DNA of 64,000 nucleotides from Planococcus sp. 107-1 (GCF_021513255.1 NZ_CP090977.1:1798001-1862000), one strand, 5' to 3'. Shown: positions 53,069-62,616, counted from the stretch's first letter. Numbers and translations are program-made. The notes: generated by a model not told the origin, from the letters alone.

Positions 53069-54230
53069 ATGGATCAGTTGAATATTGGAATGGTCGGCTA
53101 TAAATTTATGGGAAAAGCTCACAGCAATGCTTATCGTGCATTGCCGATGTTCTTTCCTGACCGCCTCCCCCTGGCGATGCAAGTAATATGCGGACGAAAT
53201 AAAGAAGCAGTGGCATCAGCGGCGGACCAATTCGGTTGGGCGGAATTTAGCACTGACTGGAAAACGCTTGTTTCCCGGGATGATATTGACATCATCGATA
53301 TCAATGCACCAAGCAATGCGCATAAAGCGATAGCGGTTGCAGCAGCTGGTGCTGGCAAACATCTATATTGTGAGAAACCGCTTGCCCTTTCTTTGGCAGA
53401 TTCACGCGACATGCTTGAAGCCGCGGAAAGTGCTGGCGTGAAGCATATGGTCGGCTTTAACTACCGGTTTGCCCCTGCAGTGATTCTGGCTAAAAAATTG
53501 ATCGAAGAAGGCCGCTTAGGCGATATCTACCATTTCAGGGGATGGTTTTTGCAAGACTGGCTGGTCGACCCGGACTTCCCCCTTGCCTGGCGTCTTCAGC
53601 AGGAAATAGCCGGTTCAGGTGCGCATGGAGATTTAGGTGCACATCTAATTGATATGGCGCATTATCTCGTCGGCAACATGAAAGAAGTTATCGGAATGAG
53701 CGAAACCTTCATCAAAGAACGGCCGCTTCCGGGTGAATCAGGCGGTTTTATCTGCGACAAGCGGATCCACGACAGAAACAGGACCGGTAACGGTTGATGA
53801 TGCAACGCTATTTATGGCCCGTTTTGAGAACGGTGCACTTGGCAGTTTTGAAGCGACTCGATTTGCTTCCGGCCATCGCAGCACCAATTCATTTGAAATC
53901 AACGGTTCCAAAGGCAGCGTCATTTTTGACTTTGAACGCATGAATGAGCTGCAGGTCTATTTCACTAACGACCAAGAAGATGTCCAAGGATTCCGCCGTG
54001 TGCTCGCAACAGATTCAGCCCATGCCTATTCAGGCGTGTGGTGGCCGACTGGGCACCCGATCGGATATGAGCACACCTTTACACATGCTTTCGTTGAATT
54101 CCTGGATGCCATTCAAGAAGATCGGCAGCCTTCCCCGAATTTCAATGACGGGGTCAAATGCCAGCAAGTGCTCGAAGCTGTTGAACAATCGATAAAAGAA
54201 AGAAGATGGAATGACGTAGCAAGTCTTTAA
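53069..54230 (+). pseudogene. Gfo/Idh/MocA family oxidoreductase, frameshifted
   Basis: Two frames together encode one NAD(P)-dependent sugar oxidoreductase of 386 residues. The first has the Rossmann start [18 protein letters not shown] and the catalytic EKPLALSL; the second starts mid-domain with [20 protein letters not shown] and completes the C-terminal beta-sheet domain. The break is the T4 at 53746-53749 (three Ts give GGLSAT). It leads a three-gene operon with ThuA and a second Gfo/Idh. The family oxidises sugars such as inositol or disaccharides at C3. Substrate unknown. Confidence 0.9.
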
Positions 54231-54264
54231 AATAGGAATACAATCGGTTAGGAGTGAAGCATCC

Positions 54265-55008
54265 ATGAAGAAAAAAGCGTTGATCGTGCAAGGCGGCTGG
54301 GATGGCCATGAACCGGAGCAGGTGGCGAATATCTACAAAGAGCTGCTCGTTTCGGAAGGTTTTGAAGTCGAGATTTCCGATTCCCTTGATGCCTATGCAG
54401 ATGCCGAAAAATTGAAAGCGCTTAACTTGATCGTGCCGCATTGGACGATGGGAGAAATCGATCCCCAATATTTGCGCAATGTTTCAGAAGCGGTCATTAA
54501 CGGGGTTGGGCTCGCAGGAAGCCACGGCGGCATGTGCGACTCTTTCCGGAAAAACGTAGATTGGCAATTTATGACCGGCGGCAATTGGGTTGCCCATCCC
54601 GGAAACGACGGCATTGAGTATATGGTCAATATAAAGCAATCCTCGAGCCCCATCCTAGAAGGTCTCGACGATTTTAAAGTCGTCAGCGAACAATACTACC
54701 TTCATGTCGACCCGGCTGTTGAAGTGCTGGCCACAACCCGCTTTCCAGTAGCCGCTGGGCCGCATGCATTAAATAAAGCTGTAGATATGCCGGTCGTTTG
54801 GACGAAGCGTTGGGGACTCGGACGCGTATTCTACAGTTCGCTTGGACATGCAGCAAATATTGTCGCGATGCCCGAAGTTTCGTTAATTATGAAAAGAGGA
54901 TTTTTATGGGCTGCAGAAGGAAAAGAACTTTACAGCAGTTCAAACAATCAAAACCGAGCTGTTTTTGAAAACGCCCAAGTTTATACCGGTATGGGCGATA
55001 GCCAATGA
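54265..55008 (+). CDS. ThuA family protein
   Basis: A 247-residue protein of the ThuA/trehalose-utilisation, class I glutamine amidotransferase-like fold: ALIVQGGWDGHEPEQVANI start and GVGLAGSHGGMCDSFR in the nucleophile-elbow-like region, where a Cys follows the GSHGG turn. In rhizobia ThuA acts with the ThuB Gfo/Idh dehydrogenase on 3-keto-disaccharides. It is sandwiched between two Gfo/Idh/MocA genes here, which supports a similar keto-sugar pathway. The start has GGAGTG upstream. Confidence 0.9.
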   Translation: MKKKALIVQGGWDGHEPEQVANIYKELLVSEGFEVEISDSLDAYADAEKLKALNLIVPHWTMGEIDPQYLRNVSEAVINGVGLAGSHGGMCDSFRKNVDWQFMTGGNWVAHPGNDGIEYMVNIKQSSSPILEGLDDFKVVSEQYYLHVDPAVEVLATTRFPVAAGPHALNKAVDMPVVWTKRWGLGRVFYSSLGHAANIVAMPEVSLIMKRGFLWAAEGKELYSSSNNQNRAVFENAQVYTGMGDSQ

Positions 55009-55025
55009 CCTCAGGAGGAAAAGGG

Positions 55026-56135
55026 ATGAAACCATTTACAATCGGCATTATTGGCTGCGGGTACATAAGCTCCATTTACATGGAAAATATCCCGCAATAC
55101 AACCATTTAGCATTAACAGCTTGTGCAGACTTGGATTTAGAGCGAGCTCAATCTCAAGCCGCCCAATTTGGCATTCCTAAAGCGTGCAGCGTGGATGAAT
55201 TACTGGATGATCCCGAAATTGACCTGGTCATTAATTTAACTTTGCCAAAAGTCCACGCAGAAGTATCGCTTCAAATTTTGGAAGCCGGCAAACATGTGTA
55301 TGTCGAAAAGCCATTGGCGATCCAGCTCGAGGATGCAAAACGCGTTTTAGAAAAAGCCGATGAAAAAGGATTGGTTGTCGGAAGCGCTCCTGATACTTTT
55401 TTAGGAGCTGGTATTCAAACCGCTCTTCAGCTGATTGAAAAAGGAGAAATTGGCGTACCCATTGGCGCGTCGGCATTTGTCATCGGACGAGGCCATGAAC
55501 ATTGGCATCCGAATCCCGCCTTCTATTATGAAAAAGGCGGCGGTCCCTTATTTGATATGGGCCCTTATCACCTGACCGCTTTGATTGCATTGCTTGGGCC
55601 GGTAGAGCGAATTGCCGGATCCGCCCGCATCAGTTATCCCGAACGAACCGTCTCAAGTGAACCGAATACCGGGCAGAAAATCACCGTTTCCACGGAAACA
55701 CATATTGCCGGAACAATCGATTTTGCCTCCGGTGCGATTGCCACGCTCACATCGAGTTTTGATGCTTTTGGCGGTTCTTCCTTGCCGCCCATTGAAATCT
55801 ACGGCAGCGAAGGAACCTTGCTCGTACCGGATCCAAATACATTTGGCGGACCGGTCCGGATACGAAAAAAAGGGGATGAAACTTTTTCCGACATTCCGCT
55901 AATTTCAGATTTTCAGGGAAATGAACGCGGACTCGGTGTAGCGGACATGGCGCACGCCATCTTGAATGGAGAGAAACATCGTGCTAGCGGACAGCTTGCG
56001 CATCACGTGCTTGAAGCGATGCACGGTTTCCTGATTTCATCGCAAAAAGGCGTTTATTACCAAATGGAGAGCAGTTGTGAGAAACCTGAAGCTTTATCCG
56101 TTAACGGCCAGGCGTTTAAGCAAACAACTTCATAA
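55026..56135 (+). CDS. Gfo/Idh/MocA family oxidoreductase (second of the operon)
   Basis: 369 residues. The N-terminal Rossmann domain has IGIIGCGYISSIYMENIPQY, the catalytic EKPLAIQLEDAKRV follows, and the C-terminal domain has GGGPLFDMGPYHLTALI with the family His/Asp. The ATG at 55026 has AGGAGG seven bases upstream; an earlier in-frame ATG overlaps ThuA but has no ribosome site. It should oxidise or reduce a sugar hydroxyl with NAD(P). Followed by a terminator about 100 bp downstream. Confidence 0.92.
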   Translation: MKPFTIGIIGCGYISSIYMENIPQYNHLALTACADLDLERAQSQAAQFGIPKACSVDELLDDPEIDLVINLTLPKVHAEVSLQILEAGKHVYVEKPLAIQLEDAKRVLEKADEKGLVVGSAPDTFLGAGIQTALQLIEKGEIGVPIGASAFVIGRGHEHWHPNPAFYYEKGGGPLFDMGPYHLTALIALLGPVERIAGSARISYPERTVSSEPNTGQKITVSTETHIAGTIDFASGAIATLTSSFDAFGGSSLPPIEIYGSEGTLLVPDPNTFGGPVRIRKKGDETFSDIPLISDFQGNERGLGVADMAHAILNGEKHRASGQLAHHVLEAMHGFLISSQKGVYYQMESSCEKPEALSVNGQAFKQTTS

Positions 56136-56235
56136 AGAAGGCGAATTGATGATTATTGGCTTCCGCTATAAAGGTGTTCTTCATGAATGCTTCCGGAATC
56201 CTTAATCTTTTAAAATGCTGTTTGATAGATTTAAT

Positions 56236-56278
56236 ACAAAAGGAGTTGACCCAAAAGTAAATGGGGACAACTCCTTAA
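56236..56278. terminator. terminator between the keto-sugar operon and fabH
   Basis: AAGGAGTTG and CAACTCCTT flank an inner CCC/GGG pair around 56240-56276. It serves both strands. Confidence 0.8.
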
Positions 56279-56286
56279 TATTTCGC

Positions 56287-57270
56287 TTAGATCGACCAAT
56301 TGATTAACATCCCCGCATGCGTCAAGCCCCCGCCGAAACCATATAACAACAAGTTATCACCCGCCTTGATCTTTCCTTCCTGCACCCCTTTGTCCAGTGA
56401 TAGCGGAATGGATGCCGCAGACGTGTTTCCAAAATACTCCAAACTGTAAATGGTCCGTTCAAGCGGCAAATCATTTCTGCTGCAGATGGACTCAATGATC
56501 CGGAGGTTTGCACTGTGCGGAACAAACCAATCCACACTCTCTTTTTCAAAATCGGCTTTATCCATCAAGGCCTTCATTCCTTTCGGTACGGTGTTGACTG
56601 CCCATTTATAGACTTCGCGTCCATTTTGCGTGACAAATCCATTGACCGCTAATTCGTTGCCGAACATTTGCGTTGAAAGATCTGTACAGTAGAGGTTATG
56701 GGCTAATTGTCCATCCGTACCGGCATGTGAAGCGATGAAGCTTGGCAAACTTTCGTCGTATTCAACAAGAACCGCTCCCCCACCGTCTCCAAACAAAATA
56801 CAAGTGGAACGGTCGCTGTAATCCAGAATTTTCGAGAAGGTTTCTGCACCAATTACCAAAATCTTTTTGTTCATGCCGGCTGTTATCAAACCGTTGGCAA
56901 CCTGCAGTCCATAGGTGAACCCCGAGCATGCTGCATTCAAATCAATGGCACCCGTATTCGGGATGCCAAGCTTCGCCTGCACCAAGGCAGATACGCTCGG
57001 CGTCTTAAAGTCCGGTGTCATCGTACAAACAATGATCATGTCGACATCCTCCAACGTTTTATCAAAACGCTCCCTTAAATTTTCAGCAGCTTTTATGCAG
57101 ATGTCACTTGTGAATTCACGTTCATCCGCGATTCGGCGTTCTTTAATGCCCGTCCGTTGGACGATCCATTCATCATTCGTATCAATCATTTCTTCCAAGT
57201 CATGGTTAGTCAATATTTTTTCAGGCACATAGGAACCGATGGCTGTAATTCTGGCTTTAGAAATAATCAA
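56287..57270 (-). CDS. fabH: beta-ketoacyl-ACP synthase III (FabH)
   Basis: This KAS III starts fatty acid synthesis by condensing an acyl-CoA primer with malonyl-ACP. The catalytic triad is present: Cys in NAACSGFTYG, His in FVPHSANLRI, Asn in YFGNTSAASI. The TTG at 57270 (AAGGG nine bases upstream) is preferred to ATG 57279, which touches the ribosome site. It is a stand-alone gene, like the second FabH (FabHB/YhfB) of Bacilli, under a FapR-type operator. Confidence 0.93.
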   Translation of the reverse strand: MIISKARITAIGSYVPEKILTNHDLEEMIDTNDEWIVQRTGIKERRIADEREFTSDICIKAAENLRERFDKTLEDVDMIIVCTMTPDFKTPSVSALVQAKLGIPNTGAIDLNAACSGFTYGLQVANGLITAGMNKKILVIGAETFSKILDYSDRSTCILFGDGGGAVLVEYDESLPSFIASHAGTDGQLAHNLYCTDLSTQMFGNELAVNGFVTQNGREVYKWAVNTVPKGMKALMDKADFEKESVDWFVPHSANLRIIESICSRNDLPLERTIYSLEYFGNTSAASIPLSLDKGVQEGKIKAGDNLLLYGFGGGLTHAGMLINWSI

Positions 57271-57316
57271 TAATCTCATCCCTTCAAGTTGCTTACGCCT
57301 AATTCTATCATCAACT

Positions 57317-57335
57317 ATTAGTAATAGGTACTAAT
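57317..57335. promoter_or_regulatory. FapR-type operator upstream of fabH
   Basis: ATTAGTAATAGGTACTAAT is a palindrome with 7-bp arms that matches the FapR box of Bacillales fatty-acid genes. It lies about 46 bp upstream of the fabH start, where it would cover the promoter; FapR releases it when malonyl-CoA is plentiful. Confidence 0.85.
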
Positions 57336-57344
57336 TTTACTGAA

Positions 57345-57388
57345 TAAAAAATGCCTAGGATGAATTGGTTAAGTTTTCATCCTAGGCT
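57345..57388 (-). terminator. terminator of the WGR-DUF4240 gene
   Basis: GCCTAGGATGAA (57353-57364) pairs with TTCATCCTAGGC (57376-57387). T6 follows on the minus strand. Confidence 0.88.
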
Positions 57389-57436
57389 TGGCTTTGATGG
57401 ATTGTCATTTTTGACTGAAACTTCGAATTTTCTTCA

Positions 57437-58207
57437 TTAACCTAAAGGATCTTCTCCGTACTTTGCCCATAACTTCGGAAACTTGCGGCTCAAGGTTGCT
57501 TCGTCATCTTCATCCCAGTCAAACTCGATTTCCGGAGTCGGACCTTCATCTCCCGCTAAGGAATTGTATATATTGAGAAAATCTTCTTGCTCAAGCCCAG
57601 TCTTTTCTTCAAAGGCGATCGTCGCACACGACAGTAAATCTTCGAATTCAGGCACCTCTTCTTCATCTAAATAAGGCATGATGCTTTCTGGATCCGCTAT
57701 TGCTTGTTCATAAACTTCTTTCCCAGCGAACACGAGCCATGCCCGAAAATAATCGAAGGAATCGTCTGAACATCCGCCCATGATGATGTAAGCTGCAGCC
57801 CACAAATCGGACGTATACGATTTTTGATAAACACGGTTAAATTGACTATCAAAATGGACGATTTCATTGATGGATTTTCTCGCTAGCTGTTCAATGAGCC
57901 ACTCGAGCTGTTCTTCCATGAAATCACCTTTTTGATGAGCGGCATCGATTAACTGCCAGAACTCTGCCTCAGTCATCTGCCTGGCTTGGCCAATATTCTC
58001 TTCCTGTTCCCTGTAGCCTTTTTTCAGCTTTGACTGAATCAGTTTATTCGCTTCTCGCAGGCAATGTTCTTCTGAAGAAAACTCTTTCGTATTAATGGAG
58101 CCTTGCGTTCCGATTTTTCCGTAAGAGACGATAAACATATTTCCCTGCACTTTGATTTTCCAGAATTTGTTTGAAAATGAGGTGATGCAGACGAATGACT
58201 TTTCCAT
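57437..58207 (-). CDS. WGR domain - DUF4240 fusion protein
   Basis: 256 residues. The N-terminal part (about 1-75) is a WGR domain ([34 protein letters not shown]), best known from PARPs and MolR-like proteins. Residues about 78-215 are DUF4240 ([49 protein letters not shown]), a domain of unknown function common in bacteria. The C-terminal tail is acidic. No signal or membrane segment. Monocistronic with its own terminator. Confidence 0.88.
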   Translation of the reverse strand: MEKSFVCITSFSNKFWKIKVQGNMFIVSYGKIGTQGSINTKEFSSEEHCLREANKLIQSKLKKGYREQEENIGQARQMTEAEFWQLIDAAHQKGDFMEEQLEWLIEQLARKSINEIVHFDSQFNRVYQKSYTSDLWAAAYIIMGGCSDDSFDYFRAWLVFAGKEVYEQAIADPESIMPYLDEEEVPEFEDLLSCATIAFEEKTGLEQEDFLNIYNSLAGDEGPTPEIEFDWDEDDEATLSRKFPKLWAKYGEDPLG

Positions 58208-58291
58208 GGAATTCTCCTATCGTTCCTTATATAATCTGAATGATATTAACCCATATTATCATGTTTTGTCAGAAGGCCATCGTGCTAAAAT

Positions 58292-58321
58292 AAAAAAATC
58301 CGCCAAGAATTGGCGGATTTG
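58292..58321. terminator. terminator of the M48-ankyrin gene
   Basis: AATCCGCCAA and TTGGCGGATT form the stem around 3 bases. T7 follows on the minus strand. Confidence 0.9.
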
Positions 58322-58352
58322 AACTTATTTCTTTTAATTTAATTTCGTCCCA

Positions 58353-59645
58353 TTAAAATCCAGTTTCCAAATACTCGACAAATTCCGCCTCGGATGACGC
58401 TTCTGCATAATCCATGGCTGACATCCCATCCGGGCCCTCAAGCTCCGGATCAGCGCCATAATCTAAAAGCAATAAAGCCGTATCGTATTCACCATAATAA
58501 ACGGCATTCCCGATGGCGGTGTCATAATCATCCATGGAATTAACGTTTGCTCCATTTTCAATTAAGTATGCAGCCATTTCGTTATCACCATTAAAAACTG
58601 CATACATTAAAGCGGAACTTCCATCAGCATCGACTGCATGAATATCTTCTCCATTAGCTACAGCTTCTTCAGCACCTGCTAAATCGCCCTCAGCTGCGGC
58701 AACAATCAATGGCGTCTGCCCATCAATCGAAAAATCTTCCTCAGCATAAAGCGCATCGTCAAACCCATTTAGAAATTGGGAGTAGACGAGTGTTCCACCG
58801 GCAAAAAGCGCAATGCTAATGAAATAAACAGCTGTTATGCCCACAAAAATCAGTGTTGCACCAATGGCAATTCTTCCCGTATTCTGTGTGTAGATAGGGG
58901 CATCGTTTCCTTCAAACTGTTGGATTGCCTGAATTCGTTTTGGCAGGAGCGGATGGGACGAAAGCACTTCGCTGAGCCAGACGATGCCGTTCGATTCAGA
59001 TGAAATCTGTTCGCGGTAAGCTTCTTCATTGACTTCGCTATACATTTTCTTGCCGATGCCGAGAAGCGTCAATGCGCGTTTTGCAGCCGCAGCGTTTTGG
59101 ATCGTGAAAGCTGCATGGCGGTCGCAAGTGTATTCACATGAGCGGCTATAGGCCTGGCTCAAGAAAGGAATAAACCCTGCCGGCACAATCAAAAGATTCT
59201 TCCAGACATGGCGTCGTTTCACATGTGCCAGTTCGTGGGCGATGATGAAGTCGAGTTCTTCTTGGCCCTGCTCACGTGCCAGTTCAAACACTTCTGAATA
59301 TAAGACGACCATGTCGCGGCCGAAAAAACGGGTCGCAAAGGCGTTCAATGCACCCTCCGACTGAATGACAAAAACTTCTGGAACTTTTTTGAGTTCCATT
59401 TCTTTTGAAAGAATTTGCACTCGTTCGTAGACATCCGGAAATTGGCGTTCGTGGATCCGCACGCCGTTTCCGCGTATGGATCCTAACATCATGGCGTTGG
59501 CAAAAAGCATAAAAGCAAAAATGATAAGGGCTATGGCAATGCCGACGACAGAAATGATGGCGAATACATAAATGATGATACTGAAAATCAAGCTGGTGAT
59601 GAAATAGATGGTTTCTCTGTTCGACTGAATTGCAGATTTGTCCAA
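58353..59645 (-). CDS. M48 family metalloprotease with C-terminal ankyrin repeats
   Basis: A 430-residue membrane protease. Two N-terminal helices precede the M48 (HtpX/Ste24-like) catalytic domain with HELAH (HExxH, IIAHELAHVKRRH) and the third zinc ligand in SCEYTCDRHAAF. After a further helix (about 260-285), about three ankyrin repeats follow (TPLIVAAAEGDLAGAEEAV, SALMYAVFNGDNEMAAYLI, TALLLLDYGADPELEG). HtpX degrades misfolded membrane proteins; an ankyrin tail is unusual and suggests protein recruitment. The TTG at 59645 is preferred, with AGAGG upstream. Alone on its transcript. Confidence 0.88.
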   Translation of the reverse strand: MDKSAIQSNRETIYFITSLIFSIIIYVFAIISVVGIAIALIIFAFMLFANAMMLGSIRGNGVRIHERQFPDVYERVQILSKEMELKKVPEVFVIQSEGALNAFATRFFGRDMVVLYSEVFELAREQGQEELDFIIAHELAHVKRRHVWKNLLIVPAGFIPFLSQAYSRSCEYTCDRHAAFTIQNAAAAKRALTLLGIGKKMYSEVNEEAYREQISSESNGIVWLSEVLSSHPLLPKRIQAIQQFEGNDAPIYTQNTGRIAIGATLIFVGITAVYFISIALFAGGTLVYSQFLNGFDDALYAEEDFSIDGQTPLIVAAAEGDLAGAEEAVANGEDIHAVDADGSSALMYAVFNGDNEMAAYLIENGANVNSMDDYDTAIGNAVYYGEYDTALLLLDYGADPELEGPDGMSAMDYAEASSEAEFVEYLETGF

Positions 59646-59833
59646 TGATCCTCTTCCCTTCAATATGGAATAACTTACATATAATAGCACATAGAGTCAG
59701 AAAGAAATACTTGAATTCAAAGTATTTGAATCCTGCCTTATGTTATTTAGGTGCTTTACTTCCTTATCCATATCCGCTACACTGAACTCAACCGGGCAAA
59801 CCCGGCCCACAAAAACCGCATACCGTTTACTGC

Positions 59834-59921
59834 ACTAGGGGTGCCCATTATGGCTGAGATGCAAGCGCAAGCTTCGATCCCTTATAACTCGATCAGGTTA
59901 GGACCTGCGTGAGGAAGTGCG
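59834..59921 (+). ncRNA. TPP riboswitch (THI element)
   Basis: The conserved THI elements are in order: CTAGGGGTGCC at 59835, GGCTGAGATG around 59872, then GATCCCTTATAACTCGATC, AGGTTAGGACCTGCG and the closing GAGGAAGTG. A terminator follows at 59964-59997, so thiamine pyrophosphate should stop transcription of ykoFEDC. Confidence 0.94.
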
Positions 59922-59963
59922 GCGCATTTCTGAAATGATTCCTTTTGAAATTATTTGTAGATT

Positions 59964-59997
59964 ATGGCTGCATCTTCGCGGATGCGGCTTTTTTTGT
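59964..59997 (+). terminator. riboswitch-controlled terminator
   Basis: GGCTGCATC pairs (with one G-U) with GATGCGGCT and is followed by T7, 24 bp before ykoF. Confidence 0.85.
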
Positions 59998-60021
59998 GCA
60001 CATTTTTAGGAGGAATTCAAT

Positions 60022-60612
60022 ATGGAACCATTGCAATGCGGCACTAGCCCGATTGTCGGATTTCGCTTTTCGCTTCATCCGATGACCGGCGATTTCATTA
60101 AAATCATCAAAGGGGCACTGAATGAAACAGACACTTCGAATGTCTGGATGCATACAGACGACGTCTCTACGGTGATTCGCGGAAAACAGAATCATGTCTT
60201 CAACGTCGCAAAAGCACTAGCTTTGCATGCGGCAAAAACCGGTGAACATGTCGCGCTTTCGGGCACTTTTTCCATCGGCTGCCCCGGCGACTCGGCGGGA
60301 GATGTGTATTTGGAAAAATCGGATGAATTGTTGAACACAGATACCACCAAGCAATATGTCTCTTCTCAATTTGCGCTATATCCAATGAACAACCCGGATT
60401 ATATGGCGGTTATTTACCGTGAAGTGGACCGTGCAAAAGAACAAGGTGTCTTTAATGATTCGATGCATTACGCAAGCGGCATTCATGGCGATATTCATGA
60501 GGTCTTTGCCTTTTATGAAGAAGCATTTACAAATGCCCGTTCAGAAGAGCATCGCCATCTCGTCATGACGGTATCGATGAGCATCAATAGCCCATCACAC
60601 GGAGGCAAATAA
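60022..60612 (+). CDS. ykoF: YkoF family thiamine/hydroxymethylpyrimidine-binding protein
   Basis: 196 residues with two tandem ACT/ferredoxin-like halves (GFRFSLHPMTGDFIKIIKGAL and SSQFALYPMNNPDYMAVIYRE), matching the YkoF family that binds thiamine or its HMP precursor. The ATG has GGAGG seven bases upstream. It is the first gene of the riboswitch-controlled operon and is 1 bp from ykoE. Confidence 0.94.
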   Translation: MEPLQCGTSPIVGFRFSLHPMTGDFIKIIKGALNETDTSNVWMHTDDVSTVIRGKQNHVFNVAKALALHAAKTGEHVALSGTFSIGCPGDSAGDVYLEKSDELLNTDTTKQYVSSQFALYPMNNPDYMAVIYREVDRAKEQGVFNDSMHYASGIHGDIHEVFAFYEEAFTNARSEEHRHLVMTVSMSINSPSHGGK

Positions 60613-60613
60613 A

Positions 60614-61194
60614 ATGCTGACATCGTGGAAATTAAAAGAAGTCGTGTTAATGTCTTTATTTGCGGTCGTCTTCGGTATCGTTTATTTGGTATTTGTCCAC
60701 GTTTCGAACATTTGGGCGGCTGTAATCGGTCCGCTCGCCTATGAATGGATGTTCGGGATCTGGTTTATCGTTTCGATCATTTGCATGAACATCATCCGAA
60801 AACCAGGAGCCGCGGTGTTATCGGAATCGATGGCTGCAGCGATTGAAGTGCTGCTTGGGAACGCGGTCGGCCCCTGCCTCCTATTGTCTGGCATTGTACA
60901 AGGCCTAGGCGCAGAAGCGGCTTTTGCCATAACTGGCTACAAGCATTTCAATGTTGCTGTGCTGATGCTTGCCGGCGCCGGTTCCGCCGTCTTCAGTTTT
61001 GTATACGGCTATTTCATTTCAGGCTATGCAGCACTCGACCCTTCTTTTGTCGCTTTGATGTTTACCTTGCGTGTGCTCAGCGGCATGATTATTGCTGGGA
61101 TCGGCGGAAATTCATTTCGGATGGCCTGCTTGCGACGGGTTCGCTTCGCGGCTACGCCATTTCTCGTTCGAAGAAAAGTGATGCCCGTGCATGA
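60614..61194 (+). pseudogene. ykoE: YkoE, substrate-binding (S) component of thiamine-precursor ECF transporter, frameshifted
   Basis: A membrane protein with five to six helices (KEVVLMSLFAVVFGIVYLVF start, ESMAAAIEVLLGNAVGP, YKHFNVAVLMLAGAGSAVF), matching the ECF S-component YkoE. In the literal sequence an A3 run at 61108-61110 shifts the frame into the ATPase gene and produces a fused reading frame. With a fourth A the frame continues KFISDGLLATGSLRGYAISR and ends at TGA 61194 (193 residues), the normal YkoE size. Together with ykoD and ykoC it imports the hydroxymethylpyrimidine part of thiamine. Confidence 0.88.
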
Positions 61195-62616
61195 AGCCGT
61201 TTTTTCACTTAGACAGATTGGCTTCCGTTTTCCAGACGACGAACAGCCGACCTTGTCTGCTATTTCCTTTGATATCCATAATGGAGAACGCGTTGTCATT
61301 TCAGGGCCAAGCGGCTGCGGAAAAGTACGCTTCTTTACCTCTTGAATCGCTTATACCCGCTTAATTGCGATGGAGAGCTCACGGGCAGCATCCGGCTTTT
61401 CGGGAAAGACGCTGAGTCGTATGCGCCGGGTGAAATCAACCGCCGGGTCGCAACCGTCTTTCAAGATCCCGATTCCCAGTTTTGCATGCCAACGGTTGAA
61501 GAAGAATTGGCTTTCACCTTGGAGAATCTGCACGTTCCCCGTGAGAACATGCAGACTAGAATTACCGAAATTTTAAAGCTGACCGGTTTGTCAGCTCTGC
61601 GGCATGAAGTGATCCAATCCTTATCTGGCGGTACGAAGCAGCGAGTTGCAGCTGCTTGCGCGTTAGTTATGGAACCTGAAGTGCTGCTATTGGACGAACC
61701 GATCTCGCATTTGGATCCCGTGACTGCGAAAGAGTTTATCCATTGGCTAGACCGGCTGCAGCAAGACTTGAATTTGACAATTGTTGCCGTAGAGCACCGG
61801 CTCGACTTATGGGATTCTTTTTTCAGCCGGGAAATCCAATTAGATCGCTCCGGCTGTTTTATCAGCGACAAAATAGCCAGTGTCCGTTCTCCTGTTTCAT
61901 TGCCTGAACGAGTTTCGTCAATGGGTTCAGAAATCATTCTGAAGGCTGAAGAAATTGCAGTAAAGGCTAATGGAAAAGAACTCATGACCGGCCTTTCGTT
62001 TACTGCCCATAAAGGTGAAATCATGGTCGTTGCCGGTCCAAACGGCAGTGGAAAATCTTCGTTATTAAAGGCATTATGCGGAATATACCCGCTTGATGCC
62101 GGGAGCATCCAATCACCTGGAGTCGGATTTGTGCCGCAGTCCCCAGAGTATTTATTCTTAGAAAAAACCGTAGCGAAAGAACTGGCGTTTTCAGGCATTG
62201 CAACTCCAGAAGAATTGGACGATTTGATGGACCGGCTGCGCTTGAAGGAAATCCAATACGACCATCCGTTTTCAGTCAGCCATGGTCAAAAACGCCGGGT
62301 CGCAACTGGTGCGATGCTTGCCGACCGGCGCACGGTTGTTTTGATGGATGAACCGACTTCAGGCCAGGACGCAGCTGCGCTTCTAGAGTTGCATCGAATG
62401 ATTGCTGAACGGTCAGACGAAGGCGCCACGTTCTTAATCGTCACGCACGATATGGAATTTGCAGCAAGTCTCGCCGATTCCCTCCTGCTGATAAAAGACG
62501 GGAAAATGACCGGAAAATACCCTGCTTATGAAGTTTGGAAAAATACAGATTTGCTCGCTGAACACCATTTGCTTCCGCCGAAAGGAGTTGTACAGTTTGC
62601 AAAATCTTTTGCATGA
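61187..62616 (+). pseudogene. ykoD: YkoD, duplicated ATPase (A1-A2) of the thiamine-precursor ECF transporter, frameshifted
   Basis: Two ABC ATPase domains in one chain of about 476 residues. In the first, Walker A is broken by one missing A at 61321-61324 (GPSGCGK should continue STLLYLLNRLYPL), with SGGTKQR signature and LLLDEPISHLD. The second domain has GPNGSGKSS, SHGQKRR and LMDEPTSGQD. The start is probably GTG 61187, overlapping ykoE by 8 bp. The stop overlaps the ykoC start by 20 bp. A double ATPase is the normal YkoD layout, so only the single base is abnormal. Confidence 0.9.

Noticed and set aside
60614-61345. A natural YkoE-ATPase fusion protein
   Set aside because: The fusion exists only because of one missing A. 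The alternative frame gives a normal YkoE end and a separate ykoD start with overlap.
61461-62198. 245-residue minus-strand frame
   Set aside because: It lies opposite the ykoD ATPase and has serine-rich shadow composition typical of antisense frames.
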